From: Clostridia bacterium | Lineage (GTDB): Bacteria; Bacillota; Clostridia; Oscillospirales; CAG-272 | DNA: 35,951 nucleotides | Assembly: GCA_017412675.1 (NCBI GenBank) | Contig: JAFPWV010000047.1 | Location: 1-35,951 of the forward strand | Direction of reading: 5' to 3' | Part shown: positions 7,715-15,418 of the stretch, piece by piece | Position numbering within the stretch: position 1 is the stretch's first letter | How the letters are laid out: every line of letters starts with the position of its first letter | Made by a program: the position numbers and the translations under genes | The notes under the pieces: generated by a model | Database searches by the model: none | Told to the model about the DNA's origin: nothing | Seen by the model: only the letters and a program-made list of their open reading frames with translations

Positions 7715-8767
7715 ATGAAGCCGCTCTCCAGTCAGACGATTTCCCTGCTCGATGATATCGAATCCAGAATCGATCCGGAAACGGAAGAGGATTTCAGCCG
7801 TCAATGGGAGGATTTTCTTTACGGAAGGTTCCGGGGAGACATTTTCTCGCCGTACCGGAAGCGGGTTTCCGAACCGGCAGTCGTCCTGCCCCATGTGAAC
7901 ATCAACGATGCGGTGGAGGATTACGAGCTGATGCTGGTCTCCCAGATGCAGAACGTATCCGCCGCGCTGGCTGGTCGGGGACTGAATCTCTGTGTCCGCG
8001 CGAATTACGGCACCGGGATCCTCTCTTCCTTGTTCGGCGCGGAGATCTTCGAGATGCCGCGCGCCATGGATACCCTGCCGACCACACGACCGTTCGACGA
8101 CACAGACCGGATCCGGGAGCTGGCGGAGCGCGGGATCCCATCCCTGACGAACGGATTCGGGCGGCGTGTGTTCGAGTTTGGTGAGTATTACCGCGAAGCG
8201 GTGCGTCAATGGCCGAAGATCAGCCGGTATGTTGAGATGTTCCATCCCGATACGCAGGGCCCGCTCGATATCTGCGAACTGATGTGGGGCGGCGAAATGT
8301 TCTATGCCATGTACGACGAACCGGAGCTCGTGCACGCCGTGATGTCCCTGCTCACGGAGACCTACACGGCCTTCCTCGGCAAATGGTACGAGCTGTACCC
8401 GATGCACACCGACATGAACGCGCATTGGGGGATCTTGCGGCACCGCGGCGCCATTCTGCTGCGGGACGACAGCGCGATGAACCTGTCTCCGGAGCTGTAT
8501 GAGGAATACGCCGCGCCATACGACGGAGAGCTCTTGAAGCGGTTCGGCGGCGGAGCTGTGCATTTCTGCGGGCGCGGCGATCACTATATCGAGACACTCT
8601 GCTCCCTCCCGCATCTCACGGGCATCAACATGTCGCAGCCGCATCTGAACGATATGGAAAAGATCTACCGGAACACGGTCGATCGCGGGATCAAGCTGCT
8701 TGCCTTCGACCGTGCCCGCGCCGAACGGGACAAATCCCGCGGATTCGGCGGGAATCTCAGTTCGTGA
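7715..8767 (+). CDS. Uroporphyrinogen decarboxylase-family (MtaA/CmuA-like) protein
   Basis: This 350-residue protein has the URO-D TIM-barrel pattern (ICELMWGGEMFYAMYDEPELV, then DDSAMNLSPELYEEYAAPY). It has the VHFCG motif (His283, Cys285) that in corrinoid/CoM methyltransferases MtaA and CmuA supplies two zinc ligands. The third cysteine expected near the C-terminus is not seen. The family includes heme-pathway HemE, but the HxC motif argues for methyl transfer rather than porphyrin decarboxylation. No corrinoid protein or methylase partner lies nearby, so the substrate is open. The start at 7715 has TGAGGA 8 bases upstream. The gene is alone on its transcript. Confidence 0.75.
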   Translation: MKPLSSQTISLLDDIESRIDPETEEDFSRQWEDFLYGRFRGDIFSPYRKRVSEPAVVLPHVNINDAVEDYELMLVSQMQNVSAALAGRGLNLCVRANYGTGILSSLFGAEIFEMPRAMDTLPTTRPFDDTDRIRELAERGIPSLTNGFGRRVFEFGEYYREAVRQWPKISRYVEMFHPDTQGPLDICELMWGGEMFYAMYDEPELVHAVMSLLTETYTAFLGKWYELYPMHTDMNAHWGILRHRGAILLRDDSAMNLSPELYEEYAAPYDGELLKRFGGGAVHFCGRGDHYIETLCSLPHLTGINMSQPHLNDMEKIYRNTVDRGIKLLAFDRARAERDKSRGFGGNLSS

Positions 8768-8812
8768 AGGGCATCTTTTCTGGTATATCCGGACCACACG
8801 ATAAACCAAATC

Positions 8813-8915
8813 AGAGTTTTCGTCCGCCTTTTTTCAAAAAGCTCGCTCGGGATGTGCAGCTCCCTCGTGTCGAGCGCGATGTCCTGACCCATACTTCATA
8901 GAGTGCAGAACACCC
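8813..8915. repeat. Palindromic interspersed element, copy 2 (diverged, inverted)
   Basis: Read on the plus strand, this stretch matches the minus strand of the element at 10-98: AGTTTTCGTCCGCCTTTT (8815-8832) is nearly the same as in copy 1, CCTGACCC (8883-8890) is identical, and GAGTGC-GAACACCC (8901-8915) differs by one base. The middle is diverged and some stems are broken. It fills most of the 312-base gap 8768-9079, which otherwise holds only the hairpin at 9020-9061. Confidence 0.6.
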
Positions 8916-9019
8916 TATCCTTCGGGAAAAACCTCTTTTCGGTGCTTTCGATTTCATTGTAAAGCCGGCTCATCTGATAAAGGAGAAATCAAACGCCGAA
9001 CGCAAAGAATATAGAGAAT

Positions 9020-9061
9020 GGCTGTCGCGTTTCTCCGTCTTCTGGAGTGAACGCGACAGCC
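9020..9061 (-). terminator. Large hairpin closing the metallophosphoesterase operon
   Basis: A perfect 12-bp stem (9020-9031 with 9050-9061) holds an inner CTCC/GGAG stem (9033-9036 with 9043-9046). It begins 18 bases past the stop of the glycosidase-like gene. The minus-strand tail is only mildly T-rich (ATTCTCTATATTCTTT), so it may be a terminator or an RNA-stabilising hairpin; the plus-strand side has a TTTTT. Confidence 0.6.
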
Positions 9062-9079
9062 CATCGTCTTTTTGCAGTC

Positions 9080-10324
9080 TTACGCCTGCTTTTCTCCGGT
9101 GAGGAGCACGGCGGCGTAGGGCGGGAGGGTGACGCGGAGTTTGTCTCCGACGACCTCGACCTCACATCCGTCCGTGCTGGCGGCATAGGAGATCTCGTAC
9201 CCCTCGGCGAAGTCGACCGTCAGGGTGCGGGATTTCGGCTCGCCCGCGAACGACGCATCCGACACGTCGCAGAGGAAGAGCGCGCGGCCGTCCCCTTCCC
9301 GCGAGACCATCTCGCCCGCGAGGAACAGACCGCCGTCCTCCAGCTTCACTTCGGTGAAGAGCGGATCGGCGTAGGTCTCTGCGATCTCAACCCCGGAGGA
9401 TGCCGCGGCCTCGTCCGGCTGACCGAGGAAGACGGTGCGGACGTTCCGGTGCGCCATGTAGTCCCCTTCGAGGCGGCGGACCTCCGCGTTGACCGTCTTG
9501 AGCTTTTCATACTGCTCGGTCTTTTTGCCCTCCTTGTCGAGGACCTCGTTGTGCCACCATCCGGCAGTCCAGCAGGCCCAGTTCAGCGACACCGCACCGA
9601 ACGCGAGGCAGGAGAACGCCTGATGACGGAGCATGTCTTCGGAGAGCCACTTCTCCGGCTTGCTCGAATTGACCTGGATGACCATCCAGAAGTCACGTCC
9701 GTCTGCGCGGCAGGCATTTGCGGCGATGCGGAGGTTGTCGTAGAGCTTCGCCGTCCCCGCTGCGAATTCGTAGTTGTCGAGGCAGAGGTAATCGGTTTTC
9801 ACCTCTTCGATATAGCGGTCGATGTACTCCTGATAGGTCGCCGTGCCGAGCTGGGAATAGACCTGAGAGGTGGAATTCTCGGCGACGGAAGCGTAGTTCG
9901 GGTAGAGGTTGAGGTAGATGAGCTTGCCCGGGAAGAGCTCTTCGGCGAGCTTGATGAGGCGGCCGTAATGCGGGTAATCGAGCGCGCTCGGCTCGTCCCC
10001 GGCGTCGATGCCCCAGATCGCCGGGTGATCGGCGAATTTCGCCGCGGCTTCGCGGACTTTCTCGAGCGGAACCGCCGTCTCCATCTTGCCCGCGTTCACG
10101 CCGTCGCCGCCCCACCAGCCGGGGAGTATGCCCGTCGCCACCACGCCGATGCCGTATTTCGCGCAGTTGTCGAGCAGCTCGGGGTCTGCGGGCGCAGCGG
10201 TCAGAAAGTCGATGCCGCACTCCTTCATCTCGCGGACATGCGCTTCGTCGCGGGCGTAGGTGTCGATGCAGTACGTCCCGATGTTCAGCCGCGAGCGGTC
10301 GAATCTGGTCTCACGTTTTTCCAT
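9080..10324 (-). CDS. Putative TIM-barrel glycoside hydrolase (GH42/clan A-like)
   Basis: The 414-residue protein starts at 10324 (MEKRETRFDR) with AGGAGG 6 bases upstream; the open frame to 10558 overlaps the ThuA gene. Residues about 10-310 look like a TIM barrel: AIWGIDAGDEPSALDYP (Glu111 a candidate acid/base), LIYLNLYPNYAS, DYLCLDNYEF and FWMVIQVNS. Residues about 330-414 look like a beta-sandwich ending in LPPYAAVLLTG, as in glycosidase C-terminal domains. There is no signal peptide, so it acts in the cytoplasm. It is the last gene of the six-gene operon; its substrate is unknown. Confidence 0.65.
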   Translation of the reverse strand: MEKRETRFDRSRLNIGTYCIDTYARDEAHVREMKECGIDFLTAAPADPELLDNCAKYGIGVVATGILPGWWGGDGVNAGKMETAVPLEKVREAAAKFADHPAIWGIDAGDEPSALDYPHYGRLIKLAEELFPGKLIYLNLYPNYASVAENSTSQVYSQLGTATYQEYIDRYIEEVKTDYLCLDNYEFAAGTAKLYDNLRIAANACRADGRDFWMVIQVNSSKPEKWLSEDMLRHQAFSCLAFGAVSLNWACWTAGWWHNEVLDKEGKKTEQYEKLKTVNAEVRRLEGDYMAHRNVRTVFLGQPDEAAASSGVEIAETYADPLFTEVKLEDGGLFLAGEMVSREGDGRALFLCDVSDASFAGEPKSRTLTVDFAEGYEISYAASTDGCEVEVVGDKLRVTLPPYAAVLLTGEKQA

Positions 10325-10361
10325 GATGTCCTCCTTTGATTGCGGTGGTTTTGTATTGTTT

Positions 10362-11198
10362 TCAGACGAGCACGCCGCGCCCGTCGTAGTCGTGCGTTCT
10401 CTCGGTCCTGCCGACAGCAGCCCATTCACAGGATCGGACGAAGATCTGCCTGAGGGCGCGCGGCGCAAAGGACCGCATCGTGTTCTCACCCATGCCGTGC
10501 ATCGTGTAGAACGGCCAGACGTGTCCGAGCACCTGATTGACCGTTCTCCCCTTCCCATACCGTCCCGTGAGGACCACGGGCTCGTCGTTCCCCGTGCCGG
10601 GCTGACCGTGGCGGGAGATCACGTTCTTGTCGGAATAGGCTGTGGCGAGCACATGCGCGGGGACGCCCCAGACGTTTTTCATTCCGCAGAAGAGCTCGTC
10701 GCGCGTGTCGAAATCGCCGAGTCCCGCCGTGATCGGGTGCTCGCGGTCCCGGATCGTCACATGGCAGTCGCCGTAATCCCCGTGGGAGGTCGGCTCGCGC
10801 CACATCATCATCGCCATCTTCTCGATCTCGGGAAACGGCTTCATCCCGACCTCGGCCCAGTAGCACGGATGATCGCCGTGGAGAAAGACGAATCCCGCGC
10901 CGCCCGAGACCGCGTCGGTCAGGATCTTCTGTTCCTCGAGCGTGTTGAAGCGATAGTTGCCGCAGTTGAAGACGATGACATCCGCGGAATCAACCATCCC
11001 GCGGCGGAAGTATTCCGCGAAGGTCACGTCCGAGATCGGCTCCGGGGAGAAGGGCGTCCGCTTCGTGTCGCAGACATAGGTCAGATCAAAGCCGCCCGCC
11101 TCGCGCAACAATACGCGCAGGTTCGCGGCGACCCGGTGGACGTCGTGACCGCCCCGGTGGACGTCGCCGATGAGATAGTGCAGCCGGATGTTCGCCAT
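10362..11198 (-). CDS. ThuA-like (trehalose utilisation) domain protein
   Basis: This 278-residue protein has the ThuA/class-I-glutamine-amidotransferase-like fold pattern: GGAGFVFLHGDHPCYW, HPITAGLGDFDTRDELF, an EPVVLTGRYGKGRTVNQVLGH stretch (two motifs around YGKGR) and a C-terminal RQIF. ThuA proteins occur in sugar-catabolic operons and some take part in disaccharide oxidation or modification, but the chemistry is poorly defined. The start at 11198 has GGAGGG 6 bases upstream. It lies 21 bases past the degenerate metallophosphoesterase and 37 before the glycosidase-like gene, so the three are cotranscribed. Cytoplasmic; the ligand is not known. Confidence 0.8.
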   Translation of the reverse strand: MANIRLHYLIGDVHRGGHDVHRVAANLRVLLREAGGFDLTYVCDTKRTPFSPEPISDVTFAEYFRRGMVDSADVIVFNCGNYRFNTLEEQKILTDAVSGGAGFVFLHGDHPCYWAEVGMKPFPEIEKMAMMMWREPTSHGDYGDCHVTIRDREHPITAGLGDFDTRDELFCGMKNVWGVPAHVLATAYSDKNVISRHGQPGTGNDEPVVLTGRYGKGRTVNQVLGHVWPFYTMHGMGENTMRSFAPRALRQIFVRSCEWAAVGRTERTHDYDGRGVLV

Positions 11199-11219
11199 GG
11201 TTCCCTCCGTATGATTCTT

Positions 11220-12104
11220 CTATGCGTTGACCCGCCGGATCGCGGCCGGGCCGCCGTCGGTCGTGACGAGCCACGCGCCGTTTTCAAACGCGGGCAGCAC
11301 TCCGAGCGTCATGCCGGCCCATTGACCGAAATAGTCGTTGGTCTCTTCATGCCCGCAGAGGATCGCCATAACGTCCCGGCTCTCCGCCGCCGCCGAAGAG
11401 ATCCCGCCGTTCACCGTCTGGCACTTCGAGTCCTCGCGGAAAACGCCGTCGAAGCGGCACGCCGCCTGATTCAGGGGGATCTGCGCGTGCTCGGGCGTCG
11501 GGGTGTGGAAGACGAAGAGCTCGCGGAGCGCGTGTCCTGCGGCCTCACAGCGTCTTTGGTGATCCTCGCCGAACCACGCCGTCTGACAGAAGCGCACGCC
11601 GTCCATGTAGTGATGCGAATAGAGCGGATACGGCAGGCGGGAGCGTCCGGGGGAACCGTAATCCCGCTCATAGCCCGTCGTCTCGCGGTGCGTGTCGAAG
11701 AGGCGGATGAGGAACCGGATCTCGCCGCCCGCGCGCATCGGGATCACCGCGTTCGTGATGCCGTCGATGCCCTGTGCGCGCTCGCCGTGGACATATCCGG
11801 CAACGGACGCCATGATCCTCTCGAGATCCTCTGGCAGAAAGCCCGTTTTCCGCTCGCCGTCGCCATAAGTGCAGGTCCATGGGATGCCGCGGCGAACCGG
11901 CGGTCCGAGGAAGGCGGCCAGAAGCGCGGCGGGATCGGGGACGGGTGAGGCGAAGGTGTCGCCGTCGAGGATCACGAGATCGGGAGAGGTTTCCTCGATC
12001 ATCGATGCGAGCCGCGCGGACGACGTTCCGACCGTCTCGGGCGTAAGGCGTGCGGAATGCAGGAGCAGGATGCGGCAGACGCCGTCAAAACAGAGTTCAG
12101 TCAT
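11220..12104 (-). CDS. Degenerate calcineurin-like metallophosphoesterase paralog
   Basis: The start at 12104 (MTELCFDG) has GGGAGGGG upstream and overlaps the stop of the preceding gene by 8 bases. The 294-residue product aligns by eye with its three neighbours (for example GIPWT, the THRETTGYE region and the C-terminal GG region), but most metal ligands are changed. DxH has become HSA, GNHD has become GDGE, and GHxH has become GHEE. Only the GD of DGDT and the His of VFHTP remain. It is likely a pseudoenzyme or binding subunit of the other paralogs. The frame is open and codon use is like its neighbours, so it is not a simple pseudogene. Confidence 0.75.
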   Translation of the reverse strand: MTELCFDGVCRILLLHSARLTPETVGTSSARLASMIEETSPDLVILDGDTFASPVPDPAALLAAFLGPPVRRGIPWTCTYGDGERKTGFLPEDLERIMASVAGYVHGERAQGIDGITNAVIPMRAGGEIRFLIRLFDTHRETTGYERDYGSPGRSRLPYPLYSHHYMDGVRFCQTAWFGEDHQRRCEAAGHALRELFVFHTPTPEHAQIPLNQAACRFDGVFREDSKCQTVNGGISSAAAESRDVMAILCGHEETNDYFGQWAGMTLGVLPAFENGAWLVTTDGGPAAIRRVNA

Positions 12105-13107
12105 CGTGCCCCTCCCGGAAAAGGAAGTCCGCCGCACCCGGGCAGTTCTTCAGATAGATGTGCTCGGACGCGAAGGAGGCGATCTCCCGCTCGGAAAACG
12201 TCAGGAGCCGCCCGCCGCGCAGGAAGTCCGAACCGTACACGTCGTAGCCGAGGGAGCCGTCCTCCGAGAGCTCGATGCCCATGTACCGCCCGGCAAAGGT
12301 GTTGATGTGGTCATGTCCGGCGACGACGGCAAGGATGTCCCCTCGTTCATACGCCGCCGCGAACAGCCCGGAATTGAGCGACGGGATCCCGCAGGACTCC
12401 TCGAGCTCGCCCGTCATGCCGGTGAGGGAGGGATTGGTCGGGATCAGGCGGTGTTCCGGAAGCGGGCTGTGCATGACCATCACGCCGGGGATCCGATGCC
12501 CGAAGGCTTCCTCGATCCGGCGGTCGGTCTCCCAGTACCAGAGCGCCTGCCGGTGGGTGACGCCGCCCCCGTGGTCAAAGCCGGTCGTCTGCGAGCGGAA
12601 TTCCACGGGCTCCGGGATCCCGAATTCACGCTGCCACACCCCGCCGCGGTGCGAATCGAACGCCCAGACGAGGAGCGCGGGCTCTTCCCCGTCTGAGGAA
12701 GGATACACGGGCAGGAGATAAGTGCCGTATCCGGGCAGCTCGGCGGGACCGCGGACCGAGAGGCAATGCGGATATGCCGCGAAAACCTCCGTCGGAATGC
12801 CCTCTTCCCGGTCGTGATTGCCCGGGACGTGCGCCCACGGGATCCCGCGGGATTCCATCGGTCCGGCGATCGCCGCGGCATAGCGTTCGAGACGGTCCCG
12901 GGAGTCGAGCGCGCCGTCGTGCGTCAGGTCGCCGAGGATCAGGAAAAGGTCGGGCCGCACCGCATCGAGCAGGACTTCTTCCGCCCGGATCAGGCGCTCA
13001 TCCCAGTCCCTCTCCGCCGGCGCGTGATAATCCGAAACGCACAGCAGCCGGAACGCGCCGCGCTCATCAAAACAAAGTCTGATTTTCGATTCTTCAAACA
13101 ATGCCAT
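12097..13107 (-). CDS. Calcineurin-like metallophosphoesterase (tandem paralog)
   Basis: This 336-residue protein has the complete metal-site set: SDYH (Asp26, His28), GDLTHD, GNHDRE, VMHSPLPEH and GHDHIN. This predicts a two-metal phosphoesterase of the Icc/YkuE kind, and the absence of a signal peptide puts it in the cytoplasm. The start at 13107 has only weak ribosome-binding sequence (CAGAG), and a 32-base gap separates it from the preceding paralog. Its stop overlaps the next gene by 8 bases. The natural substrate is unknown. Confidence 0.88.
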   Translation of the reverse strand: MALFEESKIRLCFDERGAFRLLCVSDYHAPAERDWDERLIRAEEVLLDAVRPDLFLILGDLTHDGALDSRDRLERYAAAIAGPMESRGIPWAHVPGNHDREEGIPTEVFAAYPHCLSVRGPAELPGYGTYLLPVYPSSDGEEPALLVWAFDSHRGGVWQREFGIPEPVEFRSQTTGFDHGGGVTHRQALWYWETDRRIEEAFGHRIPGVMVMHSPLPEHRLIPTNPSLTGMTGELEESCGIPSLNSGLFAAAYERGDILAVVAGHDHINTFAGRYMGIELSEDGSLGYDVYGSDFLRGGRLLTFSEREIASFASEHIYLKNCPGAADFLFREGHDD

Positions 13108-13139
13108 CTCTGTTCACGATCCCTGTTTCCGGTCCGTTC

Positions 13140-14183
13140 TCATGTGTTCAGGTCCCGGATATAATACTTGTCTCCGCCCTCGAAGAAGTCGGGATTGCGC
13201 ATACACGCCTCGCCGACGAGATCCCACAGCCGCACCTGCCGCGTCTCCATCGAGCCGTCGTCGCGGATGTCGATGATCCGGCCGCCCCGCATGTCGTCGT
13301 GCGCGCTCATGTCGTATCCGACGCAGCCATCGTAGGCCAAGGTGATCCCGCAGTATTCGCCCTGGAAATCGCACAGGTGCTCGTGTCCCGCGAAGATGCC
13401 CCGCACGTCGCCGCGTTCAAGGCACGCAAAGAACAGGCCGCAGTTCATTTCCGAGCAGGCGACGCCCTCGCGCTTACGGCCGATGAAGCCGACGTCCTCC
13501 GGGTTGCGGTAGAGCAGACAGAATTCGAGCAGCGGGACGTGGAGGAACATCAGGGCCGGGATCTTATGCCCGGTTTTCTGTTCCGCGGCCTTCGAGTGGT
13601 TGTAGTACCACATCACCTGATCGAACATCGGGGTCGCCTGCGGGTGTCCGTCGCTGAAATGTTTCGGAAGGACGAAGCGCGTGTCCGCCGGAAGGCCGAA
13701 TTTTGCGACGTAGTCCCGCACCTCGGTGTGCGAATCGAGGGCATAGAGCGAATAGGCGATCCCGTCGCCGTCCTTCTCATACACGGGAAGACAGTAGTTG
13801 GCCACCCCGGAGAGATCGGCGGGTCCGGTGTCCGAGAGGCAGAGTGGGAAGGATTCGTAGACGGGCTCCTGCTCTTCCTTCGTCATCGGCTCCTCCGCGT
13901 CGTGGTTGCCGAAGACGTGCGCCCACGGGATCCCGCGGTGGTTCATCGGATCGGTGACGTCCGTAAGATAGCGTTTCAGAATCTCCGGCGTGATCCCGAC
14001 GAGCTGGTCGCCGCCGAGCATCACGAAATCGGGCTTCGCGTAGTCGACGAGCAGATCGATCGCCCAGGTCAGCTTCGGGTTGTAGTCCGGCTTGCCGTGG
14101 AAGTCGGAGATCATCAGGATGCGGAAGCCGCCGTCCCCGCGGAACCGGAGAACGGGCTTCCCTCTTTCGTCCGTGGTCTTCAT
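13140..14183 (-). CDS. Calcineurin-like metallophosphoesterase (tandem paralog)
   Basis: The 347-residue protein starts at 14183 (MKTTDERG), in an ATGA overlap with the preceding paralog; the frame upstream to 14498 lies in that gene. The motifs are intact: ISDFHG, LGGDQ, GNHDAE, FLHVPLLEF and GHEHLCDF. It shares the segment layout GIPWAHVFGNHD and the YDG-VGYDMSAHD C-terminal stretch with its neighbours. Predicted cytoplasmic phosphoesterase with two metal ions. The coupled start suggests fixed ratios between paralogs, perhaps a hetero-oligomer. Confidence 0.88.
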   Translation of the reverse strand: MKTTDERGKPVLRFRGDGGFRILMISDFHGKPDYNPKLTWAIDLLVDYAKPDFVMLGGDQLVGITPEILKRYLTDVTDPMNHRGIPWAHVFGNHDAEEPMTKEEQEPVYESFPLCLSDTGPADLSGVANYCLPVYEKDGDGIAYSLYALDSHTEVRDYVAKFGLPADTRFVLPKHFSDGHPQATPMFDQVMWYYNHSKAAEQKTGHKIPALMFLHVPLLEFCLLYRNPEDVGFIGRKREGVACSEMNCGLFFACLERGDVRGIFAGHEHLCDFQGEYCGITLAYDGCVGYDMSAHDDMRGGRIIDIRDDGSMETRQVRLWDLVGEACMRNPDFFEGGDKYYIRDLNT

Positions 14184-15199
14184 CCGACGCTGTCCCCCGC
14201 ATGACCCATGATGTCGGCGATCTTCACCGTGCGGGTCGTGAGCGCGGCGGGATCGGACGCCCGGAAATCGATCACCCGGCCCCCGCGGAGCTCGTTGATC
14301 TGGCAGGCGTGATAACTGAGCGAGGCGTCGTACGCCATGCGGATGCCCATGTAGGTGACGTCGAAATCGTTCAGGTGGTCGTGTCCGAAGAAGATGCCCT
14401 TCACGTCCCCGCGCTCGAGGCAGGCCCGGAACAGACCGGAATTGAGCGAGGAGCAGGCGACGTCCTCCCATTGAATGCCGCGCAGATTCACGTCGCACCG
14501 GTGCTTCGACGCCTCATGCATCTCCGGCGGGGGAATGTGCATGAAGAGGACGGCGGGGATCTTCCGCCCTTCTTCGCGCTCGATTTCCCGGGAGGTCTGG
14601 TAATACCAGATCACCTGATCCATATTGACGGTGTCGTAGTCGCTGCGGTCGCCGACATCGGGTTCGAGGACCCGGAGCGAGGGATCGACACCCCAGCGGG
14701 CGGCCCAGTCGCGCATCCCGGAATGGGAATCGAGGGCAAAGATGTTGAGAAGCAGCGTTTCCCCGTCGGCGGAATAGACCGGCAGGACGTAATTGCCGAC
14801 GCCGGAGAGCTCTTCGGGCCCCGCCTCCGAGAGGCAATGGGGATACGATTCGTAGATCCGCTCGGCCTCCTCGTTCGGCAGACCGTAGTTGTCGTCGTGG
14901 TTGCCGCAGACGTGGCACCACGGGATCCCGGCCTCCTCCATGGGAGCCGTCAGACCGTCGAGCATATCGCGCAGCTGATCGGCGTTTTCGATGTGGATGA
15001 CGCCGGGGCCGGCCGTATCTCCGCCCAGGACGACGAGGTCGGGATGCTCCGCTTCGAGCAGAGCGCTGAGCGCGGCCACGGTCTTTTCGCGGTTGTAGCC
15101 GACGCCGCCGTGGATATCCGAGACCATGAGGATGCGGAAGCCGCCGTCCTCTCGGAACCGGAGCGGGATTTTGGTGGGATGCAGCGCGGATGAAGCCAT
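14180..15199 (-). CDS. Calcineurin-like metallophosphoesterase (first gene of the operon)
   Basis: I chose the start at 15199 (MASSALHPTK) because AGAGGA lies about 8 bases upstream and the promoter boxes at 15233-15261 lie before it; the frame upstream to 15331 would run through the promoter. The 339-residue product has VSDIHGG, LGGDTAG, GNHDDN, FMHIPPPEM and GHDHLND, so all metal ligands are present. It leads the operon of four such paralogs, a ThuA-like protein and a glycosidase-like protein. Substrate unknown; a phosphorylated sugar would suit the neighbours but is only inference. Confidence 0.88.
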   Translation of the reverse strand: MASSALHPTKIPLRFREDGGFRILMVSDIHGGVGYNREKTVAALSALLEAEHPDLVVLGGDTAGPGVIHIENADQLRDMLDGLTAPMEEAGIPWCHVCGNHDDNYGLPNEEAERIYESYPHCLSEAGPEELSGVGNYVLPVYSADGETLLLNIFALDSHSGMRDWAARWGVDPSLRVLEPDVGDRSDYDTVNMDQVIWYYQTSREIEREEGRKIPAVLFMHIPPPEMHEASKHRCDVNLRGIQWEDVACSSLNSGLFRACLERGDVKGIFFGHDHLNDFDVTYMGIRMAYDASLSYHACQINELRGGRVIDFRASDPAALTTRTVKIADIMGHAGDSVG

Positions 15200-15232
15200 G
15201 GGATGTCCTCTTTCGGAAAGTCTGTTTTGTAC

Positions 15233-15261
15233 ATTATAACCAATTTCCGAGCGATAGTCAA
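15233..15261 (-). promoter_or_regulatory. Promoter of the metallophosphoesterase operon
   Basis: On the minus strand, TTGACT (15256-15261), a 17-base spacer and TATAAT (15233-15238). The expected start of transcription is near 15226, about 27 bases before the first start codon. Confidence 0.88.
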
Positions 15262-15312
15262 GACGGAAATCTAAAATCGTGAGAGGAGCGCGGAAGATGG
15301 ATGGATAAAGCA

Positions 15313-15354
15313 AACGGCCGTGCCGCTGCATGGAGGGACAGCCGCACGACCGTT
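15313..15354 (-). terminator. Hairpin downstream of the serpin gene
   Basis: AACGG/CCGTT, CGTGC/GCACG and GCTG/CAGC stack in one long stem with small mismatches (15313-15354). The minus-strand tail TTTGCTTTATCC is only weakly T-rich. It lies 65 bases past the serpin stop and before the next promoter, so it probably ends the sigma/serpin transcript. Confidence 0.5.
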
Positions 15355-15418
15355 CGTGATCCGGAACCGATTACCGATCCTTTTCTTTTTTGCGTTGTCT
15401 TTCGTTGGTTTTCACCGC

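Noticed and set aside
8665-8892. A 75-codon minus-strand frame in the gap after the URO-D gene
   Set aside because: It is mostly the second repeat copy plus the antisense of the URO-D 3' end; its KRRTKTL segment comes from the repeat itself.
11220-12104. Calling the degenerate phosphoesterase a pseudogene
   Set aside because: The frame is intact, has a good ribosome-binding site, overlaps its neighbour and keeps neighbour-like codon use; only the metal ligands are lost.
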